A stretch of DNA of 64,000 nt, taken from Hemileia vastatrix (Eukaryota; Basidiomycota; Pucciniomycetes; Pucciniales; Zaghouaniaceae). The position numbers were made by a program, and so were the translations under genes. The notes below the pieces were generated by a model. The model was given only the letters and a program-made list of their open reading frames with translations, was not told the origin of the DNA and did not search any database. Below, in pieces: positions 34,010 through 46,797 of the stretch. Positions within the stretch are counted from its first letter, which is position 1; each line of letters starts with the position of its first letter. Where the stretch lies: the NCBI GenBank assembly GCA_030280995.1, contig JASXTE010000001.1, forward strand, positions 22,577,106 to 22,641,105. The letters are read 5' to 3'.

Positions 34010-36266
34010 AGGATGTTTTCTGCTTCTGAATCTGGTGTTACTGCTGGTGATGTTCCTTCTATGGCGTCAGTTAGGATTCAAAATTAAGATAAACCTAAGT
34101 TTAATGGTGAAGAAGTTAAGTAGTTTTTGAGCAGGTATGAAGCTGCTTCTGTTGTTTATGGGGCTTTTCATTTGGATATGGTGAAGCAAATCAGGTTTTT
34201 ATTGGGGATAGAGAAGTGTAAACATAGGTCATTGCTATGGTTGGTTATAAATTTGGGATTGGATAAAATAGTCAAAAGAGATGGTAAAAAGATGGGGTGT
34301 CAGATATTCTATGGAAGAATTGAACAAGATTATCAGTTTTTAGCATGAAAAGGGTGATGTTACTTCATTTTTGGATGATAGGAAATTCCTTGGACAGTTT
34401 GATTAAGTGGGGGAATATCTTGTGTAGGTGGATGAAATAGCCCATGAAAGTTATGCTATAGATATATTTTGGTCTGCTTTTGGTAGGGGTTTTAGGATGG
34501 ATTTTTTAAAGGTTTCTTCTATGAAAACTCTGATATAGATGTCACCAAATGGATAGAAGAAATTTCCTACTTTTTTGGTTATGAAAGAAAATGTGGAGGA
34601 TTACCTTAAGCTTATGGCACTAGATAATAATCAAGAATCTTGTACTCAATATGTTAGTAAGATCAGTGAATTTTCGGCTGAAAATAATGATATTATGATG
34701 AAAGCTCAAGAGGCCAAGAAATCTCAGATAGGGCAGCCAGTTACTTAAGTTGATGGTAATTTTGACAACAATATGGTTTATCAGTTAGCTGACATTGCAA
34801 AGAAGCTAAAAATTTTTGTTCAAGGGACTCAAACACCAGAAAAATAATATGGGGACCTGATAGCAGGCACCAATCTTTATTTTTGAGTTGATTTAGCTTT
34901 AGCTCAGCTGTAATTCTTTTGAGAATACTGTGCACTGAAAAATGAGGATGCCAGCTCACATGGCATCAAATGAGTTTTTAGCTTGAGTCAAAAATGGATT
35001 GAGGGATTAACACCTGCTAGCAGGTCCCAGGTGTTTTTTTTGTGATGAATAGATTGATAGGGCACCTGTAGCCTCTACTTCTTCATTTTATCAGTCTAGA
35101 GGGTATGAGAAGATGAATTATGGCTTTAATGGTGGAAGAAATAACAAATTTTCTGGAAATGGAAATGGCAATAGTTATGATAATGGTAATAGTTTTAGGG
35201 GTGGGAATATATATTTGAAGGTATTCTCTTATTGTAATAAGAGGGGAACAGAGCTTGTGATTGTTTTTATATGGAAAGGAACCTGAATTTTGGTAGATTT
35301 AAATTTGATGGAAAGATTTATAAGTTTCCTGATGGATCTTTCATTAAGCCTAGTGAAGTTAAGGCTCCTTCAGATTTGGTAAGGAGAAATATGATTGGTA
35401 AAAAGAGGACCAGTTTTGAAGAGTTAACTGGTGATGGTGAGAATTTTGAAGGTGGGAAGAACAATGAAAGTTAGGTTAGTAGTAGTGTTGATATGGGAAT
35501 GGAGAAGAGGTCAATGAGGCCGCATTTTCAAATAATTTTAGTGGATTAGATATGTTTTTAGTTGCAAAAGTAGATCAAAGTTATATGGACGGAGAATATG
35601 AAGTGCCTTCTTCTAGAAAAGAAGCTACTACTAAAGCAAAAGGTACCATTAAAAATCATCTCAGATAAAAGTCAGGCAAGGTGAAACTGAAAAATGTGGA
35701 GAAGAAAAAATTATTCTAAAAATAAAGTTTATAGGATGCAGAAGGGGATGGCTGATAATCGGCCTCCTAGTTTTGGTGCTTTAAGTTTGAATGGTGAACC
35801 TATGCTAGTTGATGATGATTTGTATTCTGAGAAGAATGTGCCTTCAGAATCTACTTCTAGGAAAAGGTTTAGTGGTCCTACTCCAATGGGAGGAGTAAGA
35901 AAGACCAGTGATGGATCTGTGTTGGCAAAAGCTGTGAGTGATAAGGTTTGAGTCATTAATTCTGAAGATGTTAAAATGGCTGATAATGATGGAAATTTTG
36001 TTCCTCAGAAGGTGCCTAGGACAAAGGTTTTTAAATCAAAGATGAATTATGAAAGAAAAGATATGGCTGGTTGAGGGAATGTAATGGATGTTGTTTTGGG
36101 TAGGGTGAATCCACTTCAGATTCTTCTATCATTGGGTAAATTATTCACCATTAGTCTTTCCCTTTCAAAGAAGTAGAAGAAGCATCTGAAAAGGGGAAAG
36201 CTACCAGTTTGAGAGATGGAATATATGTGCAAAAATGTTAAAAATTTTGGTGAAGAGGTGGAAACT
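34010..36266 (+). pseudogene. Gypsy-5 gag relic
   Basis: Pieces in broken frames: DKPKFNGEEVK, FLSRYEAASVVYGA, a Gly/Asn-rich stretch near 35150-35215, a decayed knuckle (YCNKRG) and FDGKIYKFPDGSFIKPSEV. The order fits the gag end of a fungal Gypsy element with the Cys knuckle followed by a FxLPDGSxI block. Stops occur throughout. It is cut at 36266 by Gypsy-2. Confidence 0.6.
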
Positions 36267-37443
36267 TGTCAGTATAGTCTAGTATATAAGTATGATATAA
36301 TAGTGTTATTTTATGGTCCTACTACTTATTTATAAATGATTTAGTGATTAAACCTCAGGGGAAGACTAATAGAATAGTTATACTCAAATAAAACTCACAA
36401 TACTTGGATTTAAATGCGTGCTAGTGGTGGAAAATAGAAGAATAAAATATAGTTATAGCTTTTATAAAGATAATATCAATTTATAAGGGCTTTATAATAT
36501 ATTTCTGAATGCTAATAATTGTATTGTAGTGTTTGTTTGAAGTGTAGTAATTGAATGATGATAATAAACCGTCAAAATCCCTTCTTACTTATACCCAAAT
36601 CCACTGGAGTGCACAGACCTTCAATCCAGATGATGTCACTGCTATCCCCGGCAATTACAGCACTGTGAGGGCCCATCACCTCCCCATTGCGTCCAATTCA
36701 AGCAGTTTCAACACCCAGACCTCCAGTAAGGACCCTCCATCACTATTAATAATAACACAGAGTCATACCATAAATAGAAATCCCAGATAAAAGCAGATAC
36801 CATAAAGAAACAGGTAAAATAAATGATCAAAAAGAGATTTAATGAAACTAAAAGCATATAAAGGAAACAAATAAAATTTCCAAGCCCCCAATAACATCCC
36901 CAAGCATCCACATTAACCCAAAAACATCTTTCCAACCCATAAATCCGTGAATAACCATCCAAGGAAGTAATTTTAGTTGTCCAAACTGGGTGTATGCGCC
37001 TGATATAGGTGTCTATGCTTCTGTAGGCGTTGTGAGTCCACTGATTTCGTCCATATGACCTAAGATAAGCAGAAAAACAAAGGTTATAGGCTATTAAGGG
37101 GCTAAAACCCACTTATATACCTAAATATACATAATATACTGCATATTTCACTGAATATGAGATTTATGTATACATATAAGCTTATGTATGTCAATAATTA
37201 CTTCATATCACTTAAGATAAGTATATTATGACTCCATTAACACCTTAATAAGTATTATTAGGCTATGGATAAGCTATTTAAACTATTATAAATTATATAA
37301 TAGAATAATAATTATATATATATATAATAAAATAATATATATTATTATTTTAACCTTATTTTTAAGATATAAGCTTAATCTAGTTAAGGTTATCTTATTT
37401 TAAGCATAAGAAATACTCAGTCCTAAGGATATTTAGGCTGACA
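36267..37443 (-). repeat. Gypsy-2 3' LTR
   Basis: 1177 bp, near-identical to 43936-45112. Confidence 0.95.
36708..37112 (-). CDS. 134-codon sense ORF inside the Gypsy-2 3' LTR
   Basis: Open frame on the transcript strand with several aromatic-rich hydrophobic stretches (for example FICFLYMLLVSLNLFLIIYF, a possible membrane segment). The same ORF is unchanged in the 5' LTR at 44377-44781. No family recognised. Since the LTRs are almost identical copies, their agreement is not evidence for selection; it may be chance. Confidence 0.2.
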   Translation of the reverse strand: MGFSPLIAYNLCFSAYLRSYGRNQWTHNAYRSIDTYIRRIHPVWTTKITSLDGYSRIYGLERCFWVNVDAWGCYWGLGNFICFLYMLLVSLNLFLIIYFTCFFMVSAFIWDFYLWYDSVLLLIVMEGPYWRSGC

Positions 37444-37559
37444 CTCCCTCACCCCAAAAAAACAATAAAAAAAATGTTAAGACATTTTAATTAATCTTAA
37501 GGAATGAAATAATAAAATAAAAAAATAATTTTTATAATACATATACTGAATGAACAGTA

Positions 37560-40500
37560 TTATTTAGATTTAAATTTTTTCAAGAGATTTTTAAGATCAG
37601 AGATTTCATTTTCTGGAATCCACTGGTCATATTCACTTGATTTATTTTTAAATCTTAATAGATACTCAACTCCCTTTTCTTTAGTAAGGTGTCTCTTTTT
37701 AAGTATCTTTTCAATTTCTGCTTTTTCCACTATTTCTTCAGGTTGCTGTTTATGCCTTCCTGATCTTCTTGGAAAGAGAGCAGTATCATTAGAATGGTAT
37801 GGTTTTATAAGAGAAATAGGAAATACTGGATGTTTTCTATCATAAGGTGCATATAGAATAACCTCAACAGCATTATTACCAACCATCTTTTTAACTACAA
37901 ATGGTCCAATGAATGGATCCTTCAATTTAACATTACCATTTAAATTGAAATGTAGCGTTGAAATAAGGACTTCATCACCCTCTTTGAACATTTGTTCTTT
38001 ATGGGCTTTATCCCATCTTTTCTTTTCATACTCAAAAGCCTTATTTATACATTCTTGAGCATGTTTTCTGCATAATTCTTGCATCTGAAGAAAAGATTTA
38101 GTACCTGGATGAATATCCAATCTAGGTAACTTATTAAGAGTTTTAGCAGGGGTATTAGGTACATAACCCAACCATAACTCAAATGGCTTTTTGCCAGTGA
38201 CAGAATGTACTGTACTATTATATGCAAATTCTAAACCTGGGATAAGGGTTACCCAATCATGCGTGAATTTGTCATTGTCTTTAAAATTAAGACCAAAAGC
38301 ACAGTATCTTCTTATCATATCTTCTAAGGTTTGTATCATTCTTTCTGCTAGCCCATCAGTTTGTGGATGGTGTGCTGTAGAAAGTTTTAATTGACACCCT
38401 GAAACATCCATAAGTGACGTCCAGAACTCAGAAGTAAATTTAGGATCTCTGTCAGAAACTATTGCTTTGGGGAAACCTGCTGTATTTAACATTTGTGTCC
38501 ACCATAAAAAAGCTAAGTCCTTTGCAGAAACCTCTTTGTTGGTAGGAATAAATTTACACATCTTTGTAAATCTATCTACAATTACCCAGCAGGAGTTATA
38601 ACTCTTATGCCCTGCTATTGGCAAACCTGTTACAAAGTCCATGTTAATGATTTCCCATGGAGCTTTTGGTTGCTCAATTTGTTGTAATAAACCAGCTCTT
38701 TTTCCTGTTAATCTTTTAGATTTTTGACAAGAATCACATGTTTCAACATATTTCTGAACATCCTCAGACATGTTAATCCACCAAGCTGTGTTTTTTACTC
38801 TGGTTAATGTTTTATGGTAGTCAAAATGACCTGCTAATATATCATCATGACATATACTTAACATTAACTCCTTCATTGAAGGGGGAATTACAATCACATT
38901 ACTTAATTTTTTCCTGTAATATATAAAACCATCCTCAATGGAAAATTTTCCTTTTTCTAATGCCTCTTTATACTTAATTGGTAATGTTTTTATTAAAACA
39001 TTCATTGAAGCATTAGATGGATCATTTAATATTGTAGTTAATTTACTTAATTCAGGATCTGAATTATACTTATCAAGAATTGATTGCATAAATTCATCCT
39101 CAAGATCTACAATATAAATGCCATAAATGTTAATAATCTCTGATTCAGGAACATAAGCAGGATTATCATCATTATTAGGCAGAGGTACTCTAGATAACAG
39201 ATCTACATTAGAGTGCAATGTTCCTGCTCTATGTGTTATAGTCATCCGTCCTCTGTATTCTTGTACAGCTAATTGCCATCTAAACATGTGTCTATTAGAA
39301 GTTTTCATGTTTAAGAGTGACTTAACTGCACTACAGTCAGTTATTAACTCAAATTTCTGGTCTTCAAGGTAATAATGTAGCTTTTCAAGAGCCCATACTA
39401 CTGCCAAACATTCAAGTTGAGTAGCACCATATTTTAATTCACCACTTCTCAGAGTACGTGAAATATAGCAGATTACTACTTCTGACATTTTACCTTCAAT
39501 AAGTTGTTTTTGATGCAAAGCAGCACCCAGTCCAATAAAACTTGCATCTGTATATAATACAAAAGGTAATTGGAAATCTGGTAATCCCAAGATAGGAGCT
39601 GTCATTAAACATTCTTTCAACTTATGAAAAGCTTGTTGTCTTTCATTATTCCAAATGAAAGCTTCTGATTTCTTTATCAGTGTGGTCAGTGGAGCAGCAA
39701 TTGATTGGTAGTTTTTTATATATTGTCTATAATAACCACACATTCCAAGAAAAGATTGTACATCCTTCACATTTTGAGGAATGCCAATATTCTTTATTGC
39801 AGCCACTTTATTTTGGTCTACACATATTTGTAAGCCAGATACAATATGACCAAGCACTTTTAAAGATTCAAACCCAAATTTACATTTTTTCAATGCAAGG
39901 GTCATTTTTATTTCATCCATTTTCTGAAATACTTTCCTTAAATGGATTAAGTGTTCATCAAAAGTTTTAGAGAACACTATGATGTCATCAATGTATACCA
40001 TTAACCATCCCTCAATCATTTCATTATGGAATGTTATATCCATTAACTTCTGAAATACTGATGGAGCATTTTTTGGTCCAAATGGAATTCTGACATACTT
40101 ATAAATTCCCATGTGTGTTGTTATCAACAAAAAGTTCTGTGAATTCTTTTCAACAGGAATTTGATGGTACCCTTTATTTCCATCTAGGCAACTTATATAT
40201 TTAGCACCTTTAAGGGTAGCATGTATAGAGGCGATCCTTGGAAAGGGATAAATATCATCTACTGTAAATGTATTTAATGCTCTATAATCACCGCACAGTC
40301 TTGCTTTATCTTGTTCATAAGAAATCAGCACTGGTGATATTACACAATATTTTGGTGTAGTTTCAACCTTCTCAAGAATGTTCATTTTTAATAACATCTT
40401 AATATTATCCTCTATGTCGTTCCTCTTCATTGGTGAAGCAGGGTATGGTTTCTTTTTAAGACTAGCAGGAATATTATCCATATCACAGGTTAAACTAATT

Positions 40501-43427
40501 TTCATTTCATGGTCTTTTACAAGGCCAAGTTCATTTGTACCATGTGCAAAAGCCATTGGAAAAGCTTTAATTAATTCCAAAATATTATCTTTCTCAGTTT
40601 TACTTATCTGAGTGCCAAATGATGCTTTTGAAATTTCTGTTTCCAGAAGTTCCAACTCATTGGATTCTCTTCCTTTAGACGGGGAATTCGTTACTGACTC
40701 AATGTGTAAGACTGTGTTAAAAGAATTTATTTTAAATTTCCTTTTACCATTCATGCCAATTGTAAAATTGTTATTAGCAGGGTCTAATTTTACACCAAAT
40801 TTAGTCAGAATATCATTTCCAATGATAAAACAGTTACTACAATTTGTATTATCCATTACTACAAAGTCACAAGTTACCCTTACATAACCATGTTGGTGTT
40901 TAAAGAAAACAGCAGCTTTGTATTTACCAATGGGGTGTAGTACTGATCCAAAACCTCTCCAATTTTTATTCTGAAGTGGTTCAAGCTTAAACTTATATTC
41001 ACTATCAATTTTCTGTAATGTATTAGTGGAAACAACTGAACCAGCAGCTCCTGTGTCCAATACTATACTAACATTTTCACCAGAAATCATAGCTGGAACC
41101 GTGATAGGTGTCATTCTAAAGTTATCAGCTTGTATATCCTCAATGATTTCAGCATCCTCAAAATTCATTAAAGATTCATTTGAGTCCATATTTAATATTG
41201 GATTTTCAAAGATGGACAAATCATCTTCCAACATACAGACTTCATTTGCATCACTATATGAGATATTGCTGTCATAATCACTTGATTCTTTACTTTTTTC
41301 AGTTTCAGTTTCAGATTCACGTTGATTTTCAACAATATTTATGTTTTTCTCACATTTGTGACCTTTGACCCAAGGTTTGTTACACTTATAACAAGTATTT
41401 GTTTCATACTTTTTAGGTACTACAGGTGCAGTAGGTTTTTTCTGCTTCTCCTGAAGTGTTTTTGAATTCTGAGTTTTTACAGGTTCAACATTTTGCTTAT
41501 AAGTGGAATACCTTGATTCATACTTATGGTTTAATAATATTTCATTGCAAATATTAATAAAGTCAGAATATTCAGTAACATTTAATGTTCTAGCTACAAC
41601 AATGTCTCTGACAGATATAGGTAATTTGTATATTATCTTATCTTTCCATAAGTTAAAATCCATATGAGGCTCAATGGCTTTTAATATTTTGTTTAAATTC
41701 ATTAAAAATACCATAGGTTTGTCACCATTCAACGGATTATACCTAGTCTTCTCATACAGTCTTTGCTGAGTAAGCCTGAATTTAGAACCTCCAAATTGTT
41801 TTTCAATAAGTTGTTTCCATTCAGCCCAAGAGTAGTCTCTACCCTCACTTAAGACAGCTTCAAACCATAATAAAGCAACATCCTTAAATAAAGAAATTAA
41901 TTTTGATGTTATCTCTTCATCTGGTAACTTATATGAGAATTTCAAGTTGTCAATTCTTTGAATAAAATGTTGCCAATCAGAGCTGGCTTCCCCATCATAA
42001 GTTGGGTACTGATCTATTTTAGGCCAGTTCTTCTGATTGGATTTTATCTCACTAATCTTAGGTAAATTCAACAACTCATTCACTTTTGATAAATGGTCTT
42101 GTATTTCTTCCTGCACGGATTTGTGACTTACATTTTCAGATTTGACACTACCACCAGATGGTTTTAATTGTGGTGGTACAGGGAAGGAATGAGATTCACT
42201 TTTGCCAATGAAAGGATTATTATTATATTGATTATACTTATGATTATCCTGGTTCATTAGTAGATTGGCAGTTTCAATCTCAACTTTAGTTAATCTTTGT
42301 AGCAACTCAGAGACACATTGATTTGTCTGGGCAAAAGATAACTTTGTTCTTGATTCAGTCTTTAATAAGTGTGTTTCATATAATTTTTCTAACTCACAAA
42401 ATTTGTTTGAAAGGTCATTATATTTATTACTCAATGAATCATATTTAAGAGTTAGAGACAAATGTTCTTTCTCTAATTATTTATTACGTGTTGCTAATTG
42501 AGAAATGTTCAATGTCAAGGATGAAATTGTATCACTAGTGAGCTTAACTGTCTGTTCCTCACAATCAGTCATTCTATTCCACAATGCTGAAACAATTCTA
42601 TGGACAGTTGGATTATTGTTAAAATATTCCATGTCCTCCTTTTCAATTCTCTCACTCTCCTGTGAACTTCTCATCTCACTAGTAGGTGGTTGCAACTGAG
42701 GATTAACTGTATTATCATTGTATATAGTACTGTTATTATGGACAAAAGACAAGTCAGGTGTATCTACGCTAAAACCTAAATTTCTTAAATCCTCCTCTAT
42801 TTTTTGTACAGATTTAACATCAATAGAATTACCTATATTGTAATTATCAGTATTATGTCTAATCTGAGAGGGTAAGTTACTTACCAAGGGATGGTTGCCA
42901 GTCCTGATTTTTGGCACTTTTTTCCCTTGTAAGGGTGAGCTGAGGAAGTCAGATGAGGGGGTGGATCCCTGTTGCAACTGTGGCTTTTCCACTGTTGGTG
43001 AAACCAGTCCCATTTCCATTTGTCTACCAGGATTTTCTCCTGGGAGTGAGTGGACCCTCCTTGGGTAGGGGGTTGCTGATTTGATTGACTGGGCTGACCT
43101 CCCTTTAATTCTGCCATTGCCTGATTCATCTGCTGAAATCCTAGCTTGCAATTGTTTTGCAACTGCTCTACCTCTTTGAACATGAGAGATTTTGATTCCT
43201 CTAGCTTCAGAACCTGTTTGGCCAGGTGGGACAGTTGATCCTGAAGAGGAGGAGACGTCTTTTTGATAGTTATCTTTTTTAAGAGGGCGTCCTTTTCCTC
43301 TATACTCATGCTTTCTGGCTGGGGGTACTGTTGTTCCTCCATGGTAATGTCCTGGAAAGTTTTTATTAGCTTTAGACCTGGTATTATAAGCAGGCTGTTC
43401 ACTTACACTATCCTGGGGAGCACTCAT
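37560..43427 (-). pseudogene. Gypsy-2 Gag-Pol polyprotein with chromodomain, one nonsense codon
   Basis: From ATG 43427 (MSAPQDSVSEQ) to the stop at 37560 is one frame of 1955 codons, broken only by TAA at 42477-42479 in gag (QLATRNK). Domains: YNTRSKA near the start; gag core KIDQYPTYDGEASSDWQ; zinc knuckle CYKCNKPWVKGHKC; protease VLDTGAAGSVVS; RT with MVYIDDIIVF; RNase H YTDASFIGLGAAL and ELITDCSAV; integrase CHDDILAGHF...CDSCQKSK, NMDFVTGLPI, VSDRDPKFTSEFW and HHPQTDGLAER; GPF module; chromodomain (EIEKILKKR ... QWIPENEI). Length matches the Gypsy-1 polyprotein almost exactly. All catalytic motifs are intact, so only the single stop separates it from an open polyprotein. Confidence 0.93.
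42881..43342 (-). CDS. Overlapping +1-frame ORF in gag of Gypsy-2
   Basis: Intact 153-residue ORF from ATG 43342, 85 bases into gag and one frame forward. It has MSIEEKDALLKKITIKK, heptad-like LSHLAKQVLKLEESKSLMF, GFQQMNQAMAEL, a Gln/Pro linker (QPSQSNQQPPTQGG), KWKWDWFHQQWK and the tail SAHPYKGKKCQKSGLATIPW. Compare the Gypsy-1 version at 13427-13876: same length class, frame relation, motif order and PW end. The ORF closes before the gag stop at 42477, so it is unaffected by it. Function unknown; an RNA-binding or Gag-assembly role is inference. Confidence 0.55.
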   Translation of the reverse strand: MEEQQYPQPESMSIEEKDALLKKITIKKTSPPLQDQLSHLAKQVLKLEESKSLMFKEVEQLQNNCKLGFQQMNQAMAELKGGQPSQSNQQPPTQGGSTHSQEKILVDKWKWDWFHQQWKSHSCNRDPPPHLTSSAHPYKGKKCQKSGLATIPW

Positions 43428-43935
43428 ATTGTTCAGAATAACAATATTTTACGTCTACAAAAGGAAAAACTCTGTGGAATTAGTAGACAAATAATATTAG
43501 CAATTATTACTAATAAAAAAGCAATGGAGCTTACCCTGAATTTATATCTTTATTTATTTAAATAAAATATAAGAAAAATTCGAAAAAATCTGTTAAAAAT
43601 ATAATAATAAGTTTAACTAGACCTCTATAAGGGTGAATAATTATCTTACCAAGCTTTAGCCAAATACCAATTTAATTGGGTGTTATATTGGTGTCCAAAT
43701 ACCAAGTGAAATTGGGTTTATATTGGGTACAGTTACTACTGTAAATATCTAATTTTTATGATAAAAAATTAGTACAATTATTATAAGGGTTCTTTTCCGC
43801 AATCAATGAGTTATGATGACCCACTAATATGCATCATACCCAAATATTTGGTTAATTTTGAGTTGTACTAAGGTAAAAATCACGTCCCAAGGCTTATACT
43901 AAATAATAAGTAAAATATAAGGAAAGACCCCCAAT

Positions 43936-45112
43936 TGTCAGTATAGTCTAGTATATAAGTATGATATAATAGTGTTATTTTATGGTCCTACTACTTATTT
44001 ATAAATGATTTAGTGATTAAACCTCAGGGGAAGACTAATAGAATAGTTATACTCAAATAAAACTCACAATACTTGGATTTAAATGCGTGCTAGTGGTGGA
44101 AAATAGAGGAATAAAATATAGTTATAGCTTTTATAAAGATAATATCAATTTATAAGGGCTTTATAATATATTTCTGAATGCTAATAATTGTATTTTAGTG
44201 TTTGTTTGAAGTGTAGTAATTGAATGATGATAATAAACCGTCAAAATCCCTTCTTACTTATACCCAAATCCACTGGAGTGCACAGACCTTCAATCCAGAT
44301 GATGTCACTGCTATCCCCGGCAATTACAGCACTGTGAGGGACCATCACCTCCCCATGGCGTCCAATTCAAGCAGTTTCAACACCCAGACCTCCAGTAAGG
44401 ACCCTCCATCACTATTAATAATAACACAGAGTCATACCATAAATAGAAATCCCAGATAAAAGCAGATACCATAAAGAAACAGGTAAAATAAATGATCAAA
44501 AAGAGATTTAATGAAACTAAAAGCATATAAAGGAAACAAATAAAATTTCCAAGCCCCCAATAACATCCCCAAGCATCCACATTAACCCAAAAACATCTTT
44601 CCAACCCATAAATCCGTGAATAACCATCCAAGGAAGTAATTTTAGTTGTCCAAACTGGGTGTATGCGCCTGATATAGGTGTCTATGCTTCTGTAGGCGTT
44701 GTGAGTCCACTGATTTCGTCCATATGACCTAAGATAAGCAGAAAAACAAAGGTTATAGGCTATTAAGGGGCTAAAACCCACTTATATACCTAAATATACA
44801 TAATATACTGCATATTTCACTGAATATGAGATTTATGTATACATATAAGCTTATGTATGTCAATAATTACTTCATATCACTTAAGATAAGTATATTATGA
44901 CTCCATTAACACCTTAATAAGTATTATTAGGCTATGGATAAGCTATTTAAACTATTATAAATTATATAATAGAATAATAATTATATATATATATAATAAA
45001 ATAATATATATTATTATTTTAACCTTATTTTTAAGATATAAGCTTAATCTAGTTAAGGTTATCTTATTTTAAGCATAAGAAATACTCAGTCCTAAGGATA
45101 TTTAGGCTGACA
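43936..45112 (-). repeat. Gypsy-2 5' LTR
   Basis: 1177 bp. On the transcript strand GGTATATAAG at about 44790-44781 is a candidate TATA box. The leader 43428-43935 shows no feature beyond the primer site at its upstream end. Confidence 0.95.
44377..44781 (-). CDS. 134-codon sense ORF inside the Gypsy-2 5' LTR
   Basis: Copy of the ORF at 36708-37112. It covers the candidate TATA box region at its start side, which argues against it being translated from the genomic transcript. No family recognised. Confidence 0.2.
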   Translation of the reverse strand: MGFSPLIAYNLCFSAYLRSYGRNQWTHNAYRSIDTYIRRIHPVWTTKITSLDGYSRIYGLERCFWVNVDAWGCYWGLGNFICFLYMLLVSLNLFLIIYFTCFFMVSAFIWDFYLWYDSVLLLIVMEGPYWRSGC

Positions 45113-45710
45113 AAACTTATTTTTCTACCTCCTTGAGATATCTGATGGTTACTTTGAATGGTAAAGAGGTAAAGGCCCTGGTGGATTCCTGGTCTCAAAT
45201 AAGTATTATTTCATTAGAGCAGGCAAAATTTATAGGTATTCTAATCAAAACTGGAATATTTTTTAATCTCAAAGGTATTGAAGAGCTTGCTACCAAGTTG
45301 ATGAGTACATTAGCGCATGTTAAATCAGGTGTTAGTGCATCAGTTGGTAAAGTGCATTTTTATGTAGCCAGAAGAGCTTTAAAGTCGTTTATGGGTGGTA
45401 CTTTTTTGATGGATTTTTAAGCAAAGATTGGCTATAAGCCTGGTATGGGTATTAGTTTGGAGATTTCTTGTGATCATATGAGGAGATGTCATATGCAGTA
45501 GGCACCTCCAGGATATGAAGGATGGGAAACTAAGCCTGGGCCTACCACTACCTGCCAGTTTTGTTTTTTTAATAAGAGGAGGAAAAGAAAAAAAGTTAGC
45601 TTCTGGTGAACTAATTAAAAAAGTATATTATGGAGAACAAACTTTTTTAGGGTAGGGAGGGCAGATCAACCTGATGTTGTAATCTCTCCTCAAAAAGAGA
45701 TGCCGGATTA
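45113..45710 (+). pseudogene. Gypsy-5 protease relic
   Basis: Continues Gypsy-5 after the Gypsy-2 insert: LRYLMVTLNGKEVKALVDSW followed by SQISIISLEQAKFIGI is a retropepsin in which the catalytic DSG or DTG reads DSW. FMGGTFLMDF and GYKPGMGISLEIS follow. Stops at 45418 and beyond. Confidence 0.65.
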
Positions 45711-46797
45711 GCAGTCTAAATATTAGTATGGCACTCAGAATTAATTTTAGGAGGAATCGGGACAATTATTTTAAAGATTTGAAAGGCTAATCTAATTTTA
45801 TATATTTTTATTATAAAAGAATGGATGGTTTTATTGTTAAAATGGGTCAATTATACAAGTAAAGAAAAAATTATTTAACATCAAAAAAGTGCAAGTATAG
45901 GTCTAAAAACTCATGAAACTTAAATTTAGAGGTCTCAAGAACCTTTTGAAGTTTTGTGGGAGTTTTTATTATTTTTATTATATTTTAAATAATTTCATAA
46001 AGTATTTTTGATTATTTTTGATTTTTCATAGTTTACTAAACTTTAATGATTTTTAAATAAATGAATAGGGCTGCGTGAACTGCAAAAATTAGTTGTAAAT
46101 GTAAAAGGGAAGAATTTCTATTAAAGTAAATCTTTGTAGTTTTTATATCAAGTTTTTAAGGCTCCACTTGATTCTGGAAGTCTAGATGAGCTCATACAAA
46201 CTCCATTATACTCCAGACGAGTTCCAGGATGATATGGCAAGGAAAGTAGGGAATGAAACTTACTATGCATATAAAGCCTGTAGACTCCAAGTTAGAAATC
46301 ATTAGACATCTATCTTAGCTAACATAAGAAACACAACAACAAATATTAACCACAAACCTCATTATTTTATTTAACATTTCATAATTTGTAATACCCTTAT
46401 AAAATAACAATTTTTTTACACTTTATAAATTTCACTCAAAAACTTATAAATATATACATATAGAGTATCATTTAAAGCTCTCAACTTCAAGGTCTAAATT
46501 TTAAGATATTTTCACAAAAATTAAAACTTTATAAAAACATATCTATTCAATCATTTATATAACTTATCTAAGTATAACTTAACTGTTGTATTTCTTTTCT
46601 TCTTAATAAAGAACACAGATCTTACATCTGAAACCTTCTAAATTAACTTTTCAACTAGTCATTTCATATCAAGTAGAAGTTTAAGCTTAGTTAATTAAGA
46701 ACTCTTATTTTACTTAAAGGGAAAGGGTTTTCTTAGGTTAATCCAACTCCCTTAGAATCTGCTTAAAAAAAGGTGACTTTAAGAGTCTTTCTACACT
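45711..46797 (+). mobile_element. LTR5b, solo LTR of the Gypsy-5 family within Gypsy-5
   Basis: Colinear with LTR5a, starting GCAGTCTAAATATTAGTATG and ending AGAGTCTTTCTACACT. GGATTA stands on both sides (45705-45710 and 46798-46803), a possible target duplication. It separates the protease relic from the RT relic. Confidence 0.55.

Larger units (their letters stand above)
36267..45112 (-). mobile_element. Gypsy-2, very young complete chromovirus-like element
   Basis: Two 1177-bp LTRs (36267-37443, 43936-45112) begin TGTCAGTATAG and end GGCTGACA as written on the plus strand. AAACT flanks both sides (36262-36266, 45113-45117). By eye the LTRs differ at about four to five positions, so this is the youngest insertion in the window. 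Transcription is leftwards: 5' LTR at 43936-45112, primer site ATTGGGGGTCTTTCC just inside, gag-pol, GGGGTGAGGGAG purine tract, 3' LTR. It splits Gypsy-5. Confidence 0.95.

Noticed and set aside
44220..44459. 79-residue plus-strand ORF in the Gypsy-2 LTR (also at 36551)
   Set aside because: Antisense to the element's transcript, short and without motifs.
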